DNA of 64,000 nucleotides. Origin: Microbacterium stercoris (GTDB taxonomy: Bacteria > Actinomycetota > Actinomycetes > Actinomycetales > Microbacteriaceae). Position 1 is the stretch's first letter. Each line of letters starts with the position of its first letter. The stretch is taken from assembly GCF_017592545.1 (NCBI RefSeq), contig NZ_JAGFOA010000001.1, positions 595,587 through 659,586 of the forward strand. Direction: 5' to 3'. The notes below the pieces were generated by a model that was not told the DNA's origin, did not search any database, and worked only from the letters and a program-made list of their open reading frames with translations. Shown piece by piece: positions 39,269 to 45,939 of this stretch. Position numbers and translations under genes: made by a program.

Positions 39269-39645
39269 GCCTCTGGCTCTCGATCCTGCTTCTTCGCAGG
39301 CGATTCGCTGATCCGGATCACCGTGGGAGGTGTCTGCGGCGCCTCGGCCGGCTTCTCCGCGGCCTGCTCGATCGCGATCTCCGGCGCCTGTGCGGTGGTG
39401 GCGGACCGGGCGCTGGCGGCATTCGCACCGACCACCGCGATGTACGGCAGGAACACCGCGCCGACCGCGAAGACCCACGTCCACCAGCCGAAGGGCTGCA
39501 CAAGAGCTGCCAGGATGACGCACGCGACGCGGATGCCCATGGTGAGCAGGTAGTTGCGCACGCGGTCGCTGGCGTCGTCACTCGGAGAGACGGGCAGCGA
39601 CGTCGCCGACTGGGCGGCGGAGTGGTCTTTTCTGGGGGATCGCAC
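39265..39645 (-). CDS. DUF3099 membrane protein
   Basis: A 126-residue protein with two membrane helices (YLLTMGIRVACVILAALVQ and WWTWVFAVGAVFLPYIAVVG) and a C-terminal tail rich in Ala, Pro and Glu. The DRVRNYLLTMGIRVACVIL and LPYIAVVGANA stretches fit DUF3099, an actinobacterial family of unknown function. The GTG start is 9 nt after a TAGGCT on the minus strand (39660-39655). First gene of an operon with the small Cys/His protein and SURF1, which hints at a link to respiratory-complex assembly. Confidence 0.85.
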   Translation of the reverse strand: MRSPRKDHSAAQSATSLPVSPSDDASDRVRNYLLTMGIRVACVILAALVQPFGWWTWVFAVGAVFLPYIAVVGANAASARSATTAQAPEIAIEQAAEKPAEAPQTPPTVIRISESPAKKQDREPEA

Positions 39646-39749
39646 GATGCATCCAGCCTACGCCGCGCGGCCCCTGTTGGCCTGGGAGTACAGGCCTTCC
39701 CAGCGGGGTTTGTGCGCGCCCGCACCCCGGTGCCACACGGTGCGGTCAG

Positions 39750-39755
39750 TAGGCT
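39750..39755 (+). promoter_or_regulatory. fabG -10 element
   Basis: TAGGCT lies 48 nt before the fabG GTG. AGGAG at about 39790-39794 is the ribosome site. The divergent DUF3099 -10 is about 95 nt away. Confidence 0.5.
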
Positions 39756-39803
39756 GGCCAGGATCGGCGGATCGCCGGATCGGACGGACAGGAGCGAAGA
39801 ATC

Positions 39804-40523
39804 GTGAGCATCGACAGCACCGGGCGTGTGGTCCTCGTGACCGGGGGCAACCGCGGGATCGGCCGGGCGATCGCGGAGCGCTTCGTTCAGGAGGGGTACC
39901 GCGTCGCGGTGACCGCTCGCAGCGGCGAGGGCCCCGAGGGCACGCTGACCGTGCGGGCCGACGTCACCGATTCGGCCGCGATCGACGCCGCGTTCACCGA
40001 GGTCGAGCGTCAGCTCGGGCCGGTCGAGGTGGTCGTCGCCAACGCCGGCATCACCAAGGACACGCTGCTGCTGCGCATGAGCGAAGACGACTTCGACAGC
40101 GTCGTCGCCACCAACCTCGGCGGCTCGTTCCGTGTGGTCAAGCGCGCGTCGAAGGGGATGCTCAAGGCCCGCTTCGGCCGTGTCATCCTCATCTCGAGCG
40201 TCGTCGGCCTCTACGGGTCGGCAGGCCAGGTCAACTACGCGTCGTCGAAGAGCGCTCTCGTCGGATTCGCTCGCTCGCTCACGCGCGAGCTCGGTGCGCG
40301 CAACATCACCGCGAACGTCGTGGCTCCCGGGTTCATCGAGACAGACATGACGGCCGAGCTCGACGAGTCGACCCAGGCCGAGTACCGCAAGGCGATCCCT
40401 GCCGGACGCTACGGCTCGGCCGCCGAGGTCGCGGCCGCGGTGACCTGGCTGGCGTCGGACGACTCGGCGTACATCTCGGGTGCCGTGATCCCAGTCGACG
40501 GCGGCCTCGGCATGGGTCACTGA
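39804..40523 (+). CDS. fabG: 3-oxoacyl-[acyl-carrier-protein] reductase FabG
   Basis: NADPH-dependent reductase of type II fatty acid synthesis, 239 residues. SDR signatures are VTGGNRGIGRAIAERF (cofactor loop), VVANAGITKD, the catalytic SSVVGLYGSAGQVNYASSK (Ser, Tyr and Lys present) and VAPGFIETDM. The last residues (GGLGMGH) are typical of FabG. It resembles the FabG1/MabA type of actinobacteria, but no inhA gene follows; the next gene is convergent and overlaps by 7 nt. Confidence 0.93.
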   Translation: MSIDSTGRVVLVTGGNRGIGRAIAERFVQEGYRVAVTARSGEGPEGTLTVRADVTDSAAIDAAFTEVERQLGPVEVVVANAGITKDTLLLRMSEDDFDSVVATNLGGSFRVVKRASKGMLKARFGRVILISSVVGLYGSAGQVNYASSKSALVGFARSLTRELGARNITANVVAPGFIETDMTAELDESTQAEYRKAIPAGRYGSAAEVAAAVTWLASDDSAYISGAVIPVDGGLGMGH

Positions 40524-41218
40524 ACGCGGTCGGCGACCTTCAGGATCTCGCCCGCCAGCAGCGTGGGCTTCGAGAACTGGGGCCAGTGCGCCGTGCCCAG
40601 CTTCACCACCTCGAATGACCGGATGCGAGCGACGTTGTCACGCCATGCCGGCCACTGCTCGAGCATCCCGCGCACCTCGGCTTCGTCAGCCGCGCCCGAC
40701 AGCATCGTGACCGGCACCTCGAAGCGCCGATCGTCGGTCAGGCGCAGCGCGTCGGTCGGCACACGCGCCGGCACGCTGCGCGTCATCGCCGCGGTGCGTT
40801 CGCGGGTCGCCTCGTCGAGGTCGCCCGCGTCGTCGCCGAAGAAGTCCCAGCCGGGGAACGCCACCACGCCGTCGGTCACGGGGAACTCCGAGATGTCGGC
40901 GCCGTCCGGCGGCGGCACGGTGTCGACGAGCACAACGTGCGCGATGCGATCGGGACGTCTGTCGACGGCGCCGTAGGCGACGTTCCCGCCGCCGGAGTGC
41001 CCGACCACGACGATCGGGCCGTCGATCATGTCGATGTGCTCCACCACGCGCTCGACCCAGTCGTGGATGCCGATGTCGGAGGACGCGGCGGCCGGTTCGC
41101 CGACGCCGGGCATGGTGAGGGGATGTGCGCGGTGCCCGGCCGCATCGATCGCGGTCGTCACGGGGCCCCAGGAGTCGGCGTCGAGCCAGAGGCCCGGGAT
41201 CAGGATCACGTCGGTCAT
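40517..41218 (-). CDS. Alpha/beta hydrolase
   Basis: A 233-residue alpha/beta-hydrolase with the oxyanion start VILIPGLWLDADSWGPV, nucleophile elbow VVVGHSGGGNVAYGA and a late histidine in KLGTAHWPQFSKP. Substrate unknown; the family includes esterases. TAGCCT on the minus strand (41230-41225) ends 6 nt before the ATG. Its stop lies inside the end of fabG on the other strand. Confidence 0.88.
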   Translation of the reverse strand: MTDVILIPGLWLDADSWGPVTTAIDAAGHRAHPLTMPGVGEPAAASSDIGIHDWVERVVEHIDMIDGPIVVVGHSGGGNVAYGAVDRRPDRIAHVVLVDTVPPPDGADISEFPVTDGVVAFPGWDFFGDDAGDLDEATRERTAAMTRSVPARVPTDALRLTDDRRFEVPVTMLSGAADEAEVRGMLEQWPAWRDNVARIRSFEVVKLGTAHWPQFSKPTLLAGEILKVADRVQ

Positions 41219-41258
41219 GCCCGCAGGCTACGGCCGACCACCGACATCTCGCGAGGGG

Positions 41259-41657
41259 TCAGTCGGCCACGGGGCGTCCCCGGCCGTGTCGCGGGGCGAA
41301 GATCGCTGCGAGCACGCCGACGCCCGCGGGGATGTAGAACATGCCCACGGTCGCAAGGCCGAGGAACACCCAGACGTTGAGCAGCACCGCCGTCACCACC
41401 GTGAGCGCCGTGCCGGCCGGTCGGAAGACGACGGGAAGCGCGGCGATCGCCACCGGGATCAGCAGAAGCAGGATCGCCATGGGTCCCATGTACGCGAGCA
41501 GCGATTCCCGCATCTCGAACTCGTCGCCGCTCCCCGTGTGGCGGGCGACAGCGACGGCGAACGTCGGAGCGAGGAGAGCGACGAGGCTTGCGACCAGGGT
41601 GAGCGCCAGCGAGACGAGGTGAACTGTCGTGCGCGGGGATCCGGGTGCGGCGCTCAT
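41259..41657 (-). CDS. Four-helix membrane protein of unknown function (132 aa)
   Basis: Not recognised. The 132 residues have four hydrophobic segments: VHLVSLALTLVASLVALLAP, MGPMAILLLLIPVAIAALPV, GTALTVVTAVLLNVWVFLGL and YIPAGVGVLAAIFAP. A loop with HTGSGDEFEMRES follows the first. The ATG is 7 nt downstream of the 2'-5' RNA ligase-like gene stop, so the two are probably co-transcribed. No ribosome site is obvious. Confidence 0.7.
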   Translation of the reverse strand: MSAAPGSPRTTVHLVSLALTLVASLVALLAPTFAVAVARHTGSGDEFEMRESLLAYMGPMAILLLLIPVAIAALPVVFRPAGTALTVVTAVLLNVWVFLGLATVGMFYIPAGVGVLAAIFAPRHGRGRPVAD

Positions 41658-41664
41658 ACGCCCA

Positions 41665-42213
41665 TCATCGTTCAGCGGTGCGCTCCCCGGCGACCGACCC
41701 GAGCGGCAGCCGCTCCAGGACTCGCCACGACCCCGCGTGATCCTCGTAGGTGCCGTAATGCACCTCGGAGATCACCGCCCGGATGGGCAGCGCGGATCTG
41801 ATGTTCGCTGTCGCGGCCCGCAGCGTCGCGGGAGTGCCGGGCGGCGCGGTGCCGATCGTGAGGTGAGGCACCGCGTCCTCGTACTCTCCGGCGTAGGGCG
41901 GGAAGTCGGGGAACGCGTGGTGGACGGCGCTCGTGAGGGCACGGAAGCCGGAGTCATCGGCAGCCCGGAGCCACGCGACCTCCTCTCCGAACCAGCCGAT
42001 GTCGGTGAATTCGACGAAGAACGCGCTGACCGAAGCGATCACCGCCGCGAGCTCGGCTCGCAGGGACTCGTCGAGTGCGTCGGGGAGCGCGAACGGGACG
42101 ATGACCGTCACGTGGGGCGGCACGCCGATCTCGCTGGACGTGTCGAGCTGGTCGCGGTGGCGTTCGACGACGGCCTCCGCGGCGAGGACCGGGCAGATGA
42201 GAGCGGCGTTCAT
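41665..42213 (-). CDS. 2'-5' RNA ligase-like 2H phosphoesterase
   Basis: A 182-residue member of the 2H superfamily with both HxT motifs: PPHVTVIVPF (His34, Thr36) and VPHLTIGTAP (His117, Thr119). Family members hydrolyse or form 2'-5' or cyclic phosphodiester bonds in RNA or nucleotides; the substrate here is unknown. The ATG at 42213 is chosen because a TATGGT on the minus strand ends 6 nt upstream and the residues of the longer frame are not family-like. It is divergent from a TetR gene across a 56-nt gap that carries a clear palindrome. Confidence 0.87.
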   Translation of the reverse strand: MNAALICPVLAAEAVVERHRDQLDTSSEIGVPPHVTVIVPFALPDALDESLRAELAAVIASVSAFFVEFTDIGWFGEEVAWLRAADDSGFRALTSAVHHAFPDFPPYAGEYEDAVPHLTIGTAPPGTPATLRAATANIRSALPIRAVISEVHYGTYEDHAGSWRVLERLPLGSVAGERTAER

Positions 42214-42238
42214 CGCCTCACCATAACGGGCACTTCCA

Positions 42239-42258
42239 GACCTACCTCTAGGTATGTC
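42239..42258. promoter_or_regulatory. 20-bp palindromic TetR-type operator
   Basis: GACCTACCTCTAGGTATGTC reads GAC-N-TACCT-NN-AGGTA-N-GTC, a near-perfect palindrome. It lies between the ligase-like gene promoter (TATGGT, 42225-42220) and the TetR ATG at 42270. Its size and place fit the operator of the adjacent TetR protein. Confidence 0.72.
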
Positions 42259-42269
42259 ACACTCGCACC

Positions 42270-42818
42270 ATGTCCTCAGACACACGCGACACCCTCATCG
42301 GCGCGGCGCAGGAGCTGTACGCCGAGAGCGGGGTCGCCGCGACGACGCCCCGGCAGGTGCTCCAGCGCAGCGGAGTCGGACAGGGGAGCCTGTATCACCA
42401 CTTCCCCTCGAAACGCGAGCTCGCGATCGCCGCGGTCGAGCGCACGGTGAGCACCGCGCTGGCCGCGGCCGAGGCCGATCTTCACGGCGAGGCCGATCCG
42501 CGCTCGCGCCTCGCCGCCTATCTCCAGCGGCCGCGCGATGCGATCAGAGGCTGTCGGATCGGGCGCCTGACCTCGGATCCGTTCGTCATGGCCGACGCGA
42601 CACTGCGCGACGACGTCGCCGGCTACTTCCGTCGCCTCCTGGACGAGGTCGGCGCGGTCTTCCGCGAGCAGGGGCTGTCGGACGGCGACGCACGCGACCG
42701 CGCGACGGCGGCCGTCGCGATCATCCAGGGAGGGTACGTGCTCTCCCGCGCCGCACAGGATCCGGATGCCATGCGCTCGGCCGTGCGGGGCTTCCTCGGT
42801 CTGCTGGGGGAGCGATGA
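42270..42818 (+). CDS. TetR-family transcriptional regulator
   Basis: A 182-residue TetR protein with the HTH in LIGAAQELYAESGVAATTPR followed by QVLQRSGVGQGSLYHHFPSK; the C-terminal domain is of the type also seen in PsrA/AcrR-like regulators. It leads a three-gene operon with a PNPOx-like protein and a cupin (4-nt overlaps) and probably represses it through the 20-bp palindrome upstream. CACACT ends 6 nt before the ATG and may be a weak leaderless -10. The effector is not known. Confidence 0.9.
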   Translation: MSSDTRDTLIGAAQELYAESGVAATTPRQVLQRSGVGQGSLYHHFPSKRELAIAAVERTVSTALAAAEADLHGEADPRSRLAAYLQRPRDAIRGCRIGRLTSDPFVMADATLRDDVAGYFRRLLDEVGAVFREQGLSDGDARDRATAAVAIIQGGYVLSRAAQDPDAMRSAVRGFLGLLGER

Positions 42819-43357
42819 CGAACGAGACGTGGCTGCGGTCGCTGCCGGCGCTCGCCGGCACTGCTCCCGCCCGGGAGGCGGCCGCCGCGGATCCGGTGCG
42901 GATGTTCGACACCTGGATCCGGCTCGCGTCGGAGAGTGTCGCCGAACCTCACGCGATGACGCTCGCGACGGTCGACGCCCACGGAGTGCCGGACGCGCGC
43001 ACACTGCTCCTGAAGGACTTCGGTGCCCGGGGCTTCGCCTTCGCCGGGCCGCGGCGCTCACGCAAAGGCGCGCAGCTGGCTGGGCGGTCCGCCGCCGCGC
43101 TCAGCTTCTGGTGGCAGCCGCTGATGCGTGCCGTGCGGGCGCGGGGCGAGGTGGTCGAGGCCTCATCCGAGGAGTCGGCGGCCGATCTCGCGGCCCGCTC
43201 GGCGGCGGCGCGCGACGGCATCGACCCTGCCGACTGGGTTCGGTGGTGGCTGGTGCCGCAGCGCATCGAGTTCTGGCAGGGATCGCCGGACCGCCGGCAC
43301 ACGAGGATCGTCTACACGCACGCCGATGGCGGCTGGCAGCAGGAGGAGCAGGGATGA
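42815..43357 (+). CDS. Pyridoxamine 5'-phosphate oxidase family protein, short C-terminus
   Basis: A 180-residue split-barrel flavoprotein similar to PdxH: DPVRMFDTWIRLASESVAEP, AMTLATVDAHGVPDARTLLL and LKDFGARGFAFAG, then AALSFWWQPLMRAVRARGEV. True PdxH enzymes end with a second FMN-site region containing an R-L-x-P motif; here the chain stops after TRIVYTHADGGWQQ and lacks it. It may therefore be a PdxH paralogue with another flavin or F420 substrate. It overlaps the TetR stop and the cupin start by 4 nt each. Confidence 0.82.
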   Translation: MTNETWLRSLPALAGTAPAREAAAADPVRMFDTWIRLASESVAEPHAMTLATVDAHGVPDARTLLLKDFGARGFAFAGPRRSRKGAQLAGRSAAALSFWWQPLMRAVRARGEVVEASSEESAADLAARSAAARDGIDPADWVRWWLVPQRIEFWQGSPDRRHTRIVYTHADGGWQQEEQG

Positions 43358-43797
43358 GCGAGGTCGCATCGCCCGACTGGGAAGTGCTCGAGATCGGTGC
43401 ACTCGACGAATGGCGCGCGCATCACGGCGGGTTCGATGCGGCGCGGTCGAGGGATGGTCGACGCATCGTCGACCACGAGCTCGCGGCGCAGTACATCGGT
43501 CTGTCCGCGAACGCCCTCGTGCCGGGCGAGGAAGCGGGCTACTGGCACACGCACTCGCGCATCGAGGAGCTGTACGTCTTCCTCTCCGGGCGCGGGCAGA
43601 TGGCTCTCGACGACGAGGTCGTCGAGGTGGGGCCGGGAAGCGTCGTGCGCGTCGGTCAGAACGTGCTGCGCACCTGGCGCGCGCTGCCCGACAGCGATGG
43701 CGAGCTGCGGTGGCTGTGCATCCGCGGCGGGGGCGAGCCGCTGCCGGAGTTCCCCGACGACAGCCGGAGGGATCCGGATCGCCCTATGCCCTGGTGA
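43354..43797 (+). CDS. Cupin-domain protein
   Basis: A 147-residue single cupin barrel with motif 1 GYWHTHSRIEELYVFLSGRG (His, His, Glu metal ligands) and motif 2 VGPGSVVRVGQNVLRTWRAL, where the usual histidine is replaced in part. It probably binds a metal and a small ligand; the reaction is unknown. Third gene of the TetR-led operon. The C-terminal tail after residue 125 is rich in Asp, Arg and Pro. Confidence 0.85.
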   Translation: MSEVASPDWEVLEIGALDEWRAHHGGFDAARSRDGRRIVDHELAAQYIGLSANALVPGEEAGYWHTHSRIEELYVFLSGRGQMALDDEVVEVGPGSVVRVGQNVLRTWRALPDSDGELRWLCIRGGGEPLPEFPDDSRRDPDRPMPW

Positions 43798-43812
43798 TCC
43801 GGTGCCGCCGGG

Positions 43813-44448
43813 TCACGGGAGCAGCGGGATGACCTGGGAGAGGTCCACCGGGCCGATCACGAGCGGAGCGGCGGCGCGCACGGCGGGCTTTGCGTTGAAG
43901 GCCAGGCCGAGGCCCGCCGCCTCGAGCATCAGGAGGTCGTTGGCACCGTCGCCGATGGCGATCGTGCGCGACATCGGCACGCCGTTCTCGGCAGCCCAGC
44001 ACGTGAGCCACTCGCGCTTGGCGGCGGCATCGACGATCGGCCCGTCGACCTCGCCCGTCAGCACGCCCTGCGCCGCGGCGAGGCGGTTCGCCCGCCAGAG
44101 GTCCACCCCGAGCGCGGGTGCGATGTCGTCGAGGATCTCGTGGAAGCCGCCCGAGACCACCGCCGCGAGGCCTCCCTTGGCGTGAATGGCGTCGATGAGC
44201 GTCGTCACACCCGGGGTCGGCTCGATCCGGCTCTTGACCCGATCGAACGAGGCGACCGGCACGCCCGTCAGCTCCTTCACCCGGGAGCGCAGGCTCGCGG
44301 CGAAATCGACCTCGCCGCGCATGGCCGCCTCGGTCGCCGCGGCGACCTCGGCGCCGCGTCCGGCCTCGTCGGCGATCAGCTCGATGACCTCGTTGCGGAT
44401 GAGGGTCGAATCGGCGTCGAAGACGACGAGGAAACGCGCAGCAGTCAC
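43813..44448 (-). CDS. serB: Phosphoserine phosphatase
   Basis: HAD-superfamily enzyme for the last step of serine synthesis. The 211 residues contain FDADSTLIRNEVIELIADEA (nucleophile Asp11, Asp13), the SerB-type VVSGGFHEILDDIA and GDGANDLLMLEAAGLGLAFN. No N-terminal ACT domain. The GTG at 44448 is preferred over an ATG at 44481 because a TAATCT on the minus strand ends 8 nt before the GTG and lies inside the longer frame. Convergent with the cupin gene, 15 nt apart. Confidence 0.93.
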   Translation of the reverse strand: MTAARFLVVFDADSTLIRNEVIELIADEAGRGAEVAAATEAAMRGEVDFAASLRSRVKELTGVPVASFDRVKSRIEPTPGVTTLIDAIHAKGGLAAVVSGGFHEILDDIAPALGVDLWRANRLAAAQGVLTGEVDGPIVDAAAKREWLTCWAAENGVPMSRTIAIGDGANDLLMLEAAGLGLAFNAKPAVRAAAPLVIGPVDLSQVIPLLP

Positions 44449-44516
44449 GAGCAACGAGATTACCCGGCCCGCGCGTCCCACCTGCGCCCTCTGGGCTCGC
44501 GACTAGGCTGGACGGC

Positions 44517-45302
44517 ATGCCCACCGTGCTCTCCTTTGATGACGTCGTGGTCCGCCGAGAAGGCCGGAACATCGTGGATGGACTCACCTGGGCGGTGAAC
44601 GACGACGAGCGCTGGGTTGTGCTCGGGCCCAACGGCGCAGGCAAGACGACCATCCTGCAGCTCGCCGACACGCTGCTGCACCCCACCTCCGGAACGGTCG
44701 AGATCCTCGACGAGCAGCTGGGTCGCACCGACGTGTTCGAGCTGCGTCCTCGCATCGGCTTCGCGTCGTCGGCGCTCGCCCGTCGCATCCCGAACGACGA
44801 GACCGTGCTGAACGCGGTGCTCACCGCGGCGTACTCGGTGCTCGGCCGCTGGAATGAGCAGTACGAGAACATCGACGAACGGCGCGCCCTGCGTGTGCTC
44901 GAGGAGTGGCGCCTCGATCACCTCGCCGACCGCACTTTCGGCACGCTCAGCGAGGGCGAGCAGAAGCGCGTGCAGGTGGCCCGCGCGATCATGACCGATC
45001 CCGAGCTGCTGCTTCTCGACGAGCCCACCGCGAGCCTCGACCTCGGCTCGCGGGAGGTGCTCGTCGGTCTGCTCGGCGCCTACGCGCAGTCGCCGGTCAC
45101 GCCGGCGCTCGTGATGGTGACCCATCACGTCGAGGAGATCCCCGTCGGTTTCACGCACGCGCTGCTGCTGCGCGACGGCAAGGTCGTCGCGGCGGGGCCC
45201 CTGGCCGAGACCCTCACCGACGCGAATCTCTCCGAGACCTTCGGCGTCGAGGTCACCCTCAGCGAGCAGGGCGGTCGGTACGCGGCTCGCGCTGCCGCGT
45301 GA
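44517..45302 (+). CDS. ABC transporter ATP-binding protein
   Basis: A 261-residue ATPase with Walker A GPNGAGKTT near 43, signature GTLSEGEQKRVQVARAIM (the S-E-G-E variant) and Walker B LLLLDEPTASLDLGS, followed by VTHHVEEIPVGFTHALLLRD. It resembles YlmA/ModF-like stand-alone ATPases related to iron-complex importers. No permease or binding protein gene is adjacent, so substrate and partners are unknown. TAGGCT at 44504-44509 ends 7 nt (GGACGGC) before the ATG. Confidence 0.9.
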   Translation: MPTVLSFDDVVVRREGRNIVDGLTWAVNDDERWVVLGPNGAGKTTILQLADTLLHPTSGTVEILDEQLGRTDVFELRPRIGFASSALARRIPNDETVLNAVLTAAYSVLGRWNEQYENIDERRALRVLEEWRLDHLADRTFGTLSEGEQKRVQVARAIMTDPELLLLDEPTASLDLGSREVLVGLLGAYAQSPVTPALVMVTHHVEEIPVGFTHALLLRDGKVVAAGPLAETLTDANLSETFGVEVTLSEQGGRYAARAAA

Positions 45303-45313
45303 CCAACGTCTGG

Positions 45314-45319
45314 TAGACT
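45314..45319 (+). promoter_or_regulatory. Extended -10 promoter of rpmE2
   Basis: TAGACT preceded by TGG forms an extended -10. The predicted leader of about 50 nt contains a small hairpin (GGTGC-CCAA-GCACC) and an AAAGGA ribosome site 7 nt before the ATG. I see no convincing Zur box. Confidence 0.5.
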
Positions 45320-45376
45320 CGATCGCTGGTGCCCAAGCACCGAGATCTTCGAACAACTTGGCTCAAAGGACAATCC

Positions 45377-45628
45377 ATGAAGACTGACATCCACCCCGCG
45401 TACAACGCGGTCGTGTTCCGTGACCTCGGTTCGGGCGAGACCTTCCTCACCCGTTCGACCGTGACCAGCGACAAGACCATCGAGCTGGACGGCGTCGAGT
45501 ACCCGGTCATCGATGTCGAGATCTCGTCGGCGTCGCACCCGTTCTACACGGGTAAGCAGCGCATCATGGACTCGGCCGGCCGCATCGAGAAGTTCAACGC
45601 GCGCTTCAAGAACTTCGGCTCCAAGTAA
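45377..45628 (+). CDS. rpmE2: 50S ribosomal protein L31, type B (zinc-independent)
   Basis: Component of the large ribosomal subunit, 83 residues. Starts [20 protein letters not shown] and contains [20 protein letters not shown]; there is no cysteine, so it is the zinc-free form that replaces L31 type A when zinc is scarce, and in some actinobacteria the only L31. The ATG at 45377 has a ribosome site; an upstream frame start at 45329 does not fit L31. Ends at a textbook terminator. Confidence 0.98.
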   Translation: MKTDIHPAYNAVVFRDLGSGETFLTRSTVTSDKTIELDGVEYPVIDVEISSASHPFYTGKQRIMDSAGRIEKFNARFKNFGSK

Positions 45629-45668
45629 GTCCTCGTCTCGGCGTCACGCGACGACCGATCCGAGATGT

Positions 45669-45696
45669 GAAAGCCCCCGCTTCGGCGGGGGCTTTC
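45669..45696. terminator. Bidirectional terminator after rpmE2
   Basis: GAAAGCCCCCGC (45669-45680), TTCG tetraloop, GCGGGGGCTTTC (45685-45696): a perfect 12-bp stem followed by T-rich ends on both strands. It separates rpmE2 from a convergent small gene. Confidence 0.95.
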
Positions 45697-45709
45697 TGCG
45701 TGTCCGGGG

Positions 45710-45922
45710 CTATTCGTCGTCGAGTTCGAGCTCGATGGTGTGGGCCGTGAAGTCGATCACGCCCGGGCCCTGGTCGGGTGTGGGGGAGGGCACGGGGATG
45801 ATCTTCAGCGACTGCGCCTCGCGATCCGCGTCGTGCGCGGACGGACGCCAGACGGCATCGAAGGCGCCGCCCGCGCCCTGAAGGGGATACTTGCGGCGCA
45901 GCCTGTCGAGACCGTCGCCCAT
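45710..45922 (-). CDS. Small acidic protein of unknown function (70 aa)
   Basis: Not recognised. The 70 residues start MGDGLDRLRRKYPLQGAGGA and end with an acidic tail IELELDDE. The central SLKIIPVPSPTPDQGPGVID is proline-rich. A TACCCT on the minus strand (45934-45929) ends 6 nt before the ATG, matching the leaderless promoters seen elsewhere, which supports it as a real gene. It lies 17 nt downstream of the exonuclease gene on the same strand and may also be read from there. Confidence 0.65.
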   Translation of the reverse strand: MGDGLDRLRRKYPLQGAGGAFDAVWRPSAHDADREAQSLKIIPVPSPTPDQGPGVIDFTAHTIELELDDE

Positions 45923-45939
45923 GCGACGAGGGTAGCCCG

